DNA of 64,000 nucleotides from Actinomadura rupiterrae (lineage in GTDB: Bacteria > Actinomycetota > Actinomycetes > Streptosporangiales > Streptosporangiaceae), in the NCBI RefSeq assembly GCF_024172125.1, contig NZ_JAMZEA010000002.1:124001-188000 (forward strand). Direction: 5' to 3'. The position numbers and the translations under genes were made by a program. This document shows, piece after piece, positions 62,182 through 64,000 of the stretch. Each line of letters begins with the position of its first letter. Within the stretch, counting starts at the first letter, position 1. The notes beneath the pieces are model-generated. The model searched no databases and had not been told where the DNA came from. It worked only from the letters and a program-made list of their open reading frames with translations.

Positions 62182-62208
62182 ACCACCACCCCGTGAAAGG
62201 ACTCCGCA

Positions 62209-63309
62209 TTGTCTGAGATGAGAGCCGCCCGCGCCCACAAGGGCTCCGATGTGCTGCACCTGGAGCGGGTGCCCGTTCCCGAGGTGGGCGAGCACGACGT
62301 CCTCGTCCGCGTCGCCGCCGCGGGACTGGCGCCGAGCACCATGAAGCTGCTGGCGGCCGGGATGTTCCGGCACCTGCCGACCGTCCCGGGCCACGAGGCG
62401 TCGGGGACGGTCGAACGGGTCGGCTCGGGCGTCGATCCGGGACTGGTGGGCAAGCGCGTCCGCGTCCACCCGATGCTGTCGTGCCGGACGTGCGGGTACT
62501 GCACCGGCGAGCGGCAGCAGCTGTGCGCCGAGCACGCCATGATCGGGCAGGGCGCGTTCGGCACCGGCACGCTGGAGCTGTACGCGCGGTACCACGACGG
62601 CGGGCTCGCCGACTTCGTCCGCGCGCCGCACTGGCTGATCGACGAGATCCCCGACAACGTCAGCTTCGACCTCGCGGCCAAGGTGCACGACCTCGGCAAC
62701 GCCGTCCGCGCGCTGAAGTGCGCGGGCCCGCTCGACGCCGCCACGGTCGTGATCACGGCGGCCACCGGGACGATGGGCACGGCCTCGATCGTCCTCGCGG
62801 AGCACTTCGGCATCGACCGCCTGGTGCTGGTCGGACGGTCCGCCGAACGCCTGGAGGCGGCGCGGAGCCTCGTCCCGCACCTGCGCGTGGACACGATCGC
62901 GCTGGACGACCTCGACCCCGAGTGGCCGACGTCGCGCGGGCTCACCGCGCGCATCCGGGAGGTCGTCCCCGCCGGGCCGGACGCGGTGCTCGACTACCTT
63001 CCCGCAGGTCCCGGCGCTGAGCAGGCCATGCGGTCGCTGGCCAACGGCGGCGTGTTCGTGCACATGGGCGGCAACGACGCGCCGATCAGCATCCCCATGC
63101 GGGAGACGATGCTCGGCTGCTGGCGCTTCGTCGGCACCCGCGGCTGCACCCGCGAGGACACCGACCTGGTCCTGAGCCTGCTGGCGTCCGGCGGGGTCCA
63201 GGCCGAGCAGCTGATCACGCACCGGTTCGCGCTCGACGACGTCAACGCCGCGCTCGCCGCCCTCGCCGGACGGCACGAACCCATGTGGATGGGCGTCATC
63301 CGCCCCTGA
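62209..63309 (+). CDS. Zinc-dependent alcohol dehydrogenase
   Basis: 366 residues from the TTG at 62209 (AAAGGA upstream; an ATG at 62218 is an alternative). Catalytic zinc region: VPGHEASGTVERVGSGVDPG. Structural zinc: CRTCGYCTGERQQLC with four Cys. The NAD(P) Rossmann region is VVITAATGTMGTASIVLAEH. Catalytic Cys near residue 40 is replaced (AAGLAPSTMKLL), which is unusual and may mean altered metal binding or a quinone-reductase-like role. Confidence 0.85.
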   Translation: MSEMRAARAHKGSDVLHLERVPVPEVGEHDVLVRVAAAGLAPSTMKLLAAGMFRHLPTVPGHEASGTVERVGSGVDPGLVGKRVRVHPMLSCRTCGYCTGERQQLCAEHAMIGQGAFGTGTLELYARYHDGGLADFVRAPHWLIDEIPDNVSFDLAAKVHDLGNAVRALKCAGPLDAATVVITAATGTMGTASIVLAEHFGIDRLVLVGRSAERLEAARSLVPHLRVDTIALDDLDPEWPTSRGLTARIREVVPAGPDAVLDYLPAGPGAEQAMRSLANGGVFVHMGGNDAPISIPMRETMLGCWRFVGTRGCTREDTDLVLSLLASGGVQAEQLITHRFALDDVNAALAALAGRHEPMWMGVIRP

Positions 63310-63342
63310 CCACCGACGAACCCACCCCGGGGAGCACTGCCC

Positions 63343-64000
63343 ATGACCGAATGGACCACCGTCGAGACCGCCACCGGGCCGATGCGCGTGTACATCGCGC
63401 GCCCGGACGGTCCCGCGAGCCGCGCCGTCGTCGTCCTGCAAGAGGCGTTCGGCGTCAACGACCACATCCAGGACATCGCCCGACGCTTCGCCGAGCGCGG
63501 GTTCCTCGCCGTCGCCCCCGACCTCTTCCATCGCAACGGGGTCGGGACGCTGGCCTACGACCAGCACGCCGAGGCGATGCCGCTGATCGGGGCGATCGGC
63601 GCCGACCAGATCGTCACCGACGTCCGCGCCGCGCAGGAGTACCTGGCGGGCGAGGGGATCCCGGCCGGCCGGACGGCCGTCGTCGGGTTCTGCTTCGGCG
63701 GACGCGCCGCGTTCACCGCCGCCACCGCGATCCCGGGCCTCGCCGCGACCGTCGTGTTCTACGGCCCCGGCATCGCCGCCGGCCCGCACGCCGTCCTCGA
63801 CCGGGCCGCGAAGATCGACGCGCCGCTGCTGCTGCACGTCGGCGCGGACGACCCGACCATCCCTTCCGAGCAGGTCGCGGCGATCCAGGACGCGCTCACC
63901 GCGGCGGGCGCCGACTTCGAGCAGCACGTCTACGCCGGTGCCGGGCACGCCTTCGCCTGCGACGCGCGCCCGCACATGTACCGCGAGGAGGCCGCCGACC
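63343..64000 (+). CDS. Dienelactone hydrolase family protein (partial at right edge)
   Basis: The first 219 codons are present and the gene continues past the window. Start ATG 63343 after GGGGAG. Conserved blocks: VVVLQEAFGVNDHIQDIARR, FLAVAPDLFHRNG, then nucleophile Cys in VVGFCFGGRAAF, HVGADDPTIP with the Asp, and AGAGHAFAC with the His. The Cys-Asp-His triad is therefore complete. It would hydrolyse dienelactones or related esters made during aromatic ring degradation, in line with the cluster. Confidence 0.9.
   Translation, partial: MTEWTTVETATGPMRVYIARPDGPASRAVVVLQEAFGVNDHIQDIARRFAERGFLAVAPDLFHRNGVGTLAYDQHAEAMPLIGAIGADQIVTDVRAAQEYLAGEGIPAGRTAVVGFCFGGRAAFTAATAIPGLAATVVFYGPGIAAGPHAVLDRAAKIDAPLLLHVGADDPTIPSEQVAAIQDALTAAGADFEQHVYAGAGHAFACDARPHMYREEAAD

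Noticed and set aside
60985..63975. Open frame of nearly 1000 codons on the minus strand
   Set aside because: Antisense to bicupin, dehydrogenase and hydrolase genes; no domain, composition typical of a shadow frame.

Overview
The window is chromosomal DNA from a high-GC Gram-positive actinomycete. Evidence: very high G+C at third codon positions, many GTG/TTG starts, a discrete FasR-fabD-fabH-acpP-fabF cluster, a homodimeric aceE, and DUF3145/DUF5998/DUF3052/AhpE genes in the order familiar from Streptomyces and relatives. Together with the low-complexity intergenic DNA I would guess an Actinomadura-like (Thermomonosporaceae) genome, but this is inference. I found no rRNA, tRNA, CRISPR array or insertion sequence.

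Layout. 1-7.5 kb: a partial antibiotic-kinase homologue, a PfkB sugar kinase, a GNAT/acyl-CoA-synthetase fusion (Pat type), DUF5998, an alkaline-phosphatase-superfamily enzyme and a two-domain sulfurtransferase. 7.5-12.6 kb: a four-gene minus-strand operon encoding an intracellular subtilase, an ECF-like sigma factor, a small unknown protein and a TPR-CHAT (caspase-like) protease. This is the best candidate for a poorly described signalling or conflict system. 12.6-17.1 kb: apolipoprotein N-acyltransferase behind a coupled small ORF, DUF3145, a 20-bp minisatellite, a glyoxalase-fold protein and a conserved unknown. 17.2-24.1 kb: the type II fatty acid synthesis cluster, with repeats between acpP and fabF and almost 2 kb of repetitive DNA between fabD and fasR. 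24.5-28.5 kb: two paralogous exported hydrolases flanking an acyltransferase that carries seven tandem 15-residue repeats. 29.5-34.2 kb: a two-component system, a PHP phosphoesterase, a WYL regulator and a VOC protein. 34.6-40.4 kb: aceE, DUF1918, YjbQ, DUF3052, AhpE and a zinc-ribbon protein.

40.5-48.6 kb holds the key Calvin cycle genes: phosphoribulokinase, then cbbR divergent from cbbL-cbbS-cbbX (red-type RuBisCO and its AAA+ activase). A NarL-type two-component system and a reductase-like gene lie between them. Two micro-ORFs that copy the start of cbbX sit between cbbS and cbbX in an unbroken chain of stop/start overlaps. 48.7-54.1 kb: a secreted esterase, a PAC2 protein, and an epimerase-zwf pair.

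54.4-64 kb is a catabolic cluster: FAD hydroxylase, extradiol-type dioxygenase, fumarylacetoacetase-like hydrolase, class II aldolase, a TAXI-type binding protein without signal peptide, a bicupin, a zinc alcohol dehydrogenase, a dienelactone hydrolase, and two paralogous GntR/FCD regulators. Three AT-rich islands in the intergenic regions look like their operators. The pathway resembles ring hydroxylation, meta cleavage and hydrolysis of an aromatic compound whose identity cannot be read from the sequence.

Two general traits stand out. Several genes have TANNNT hexamers 6-7 nt before the start codon, as expected for leaderless transcripts. Several long, strand-asymmetric, repeat-rich segments interrupt otherwise conserved gene order, and one lies inside a coding gene.
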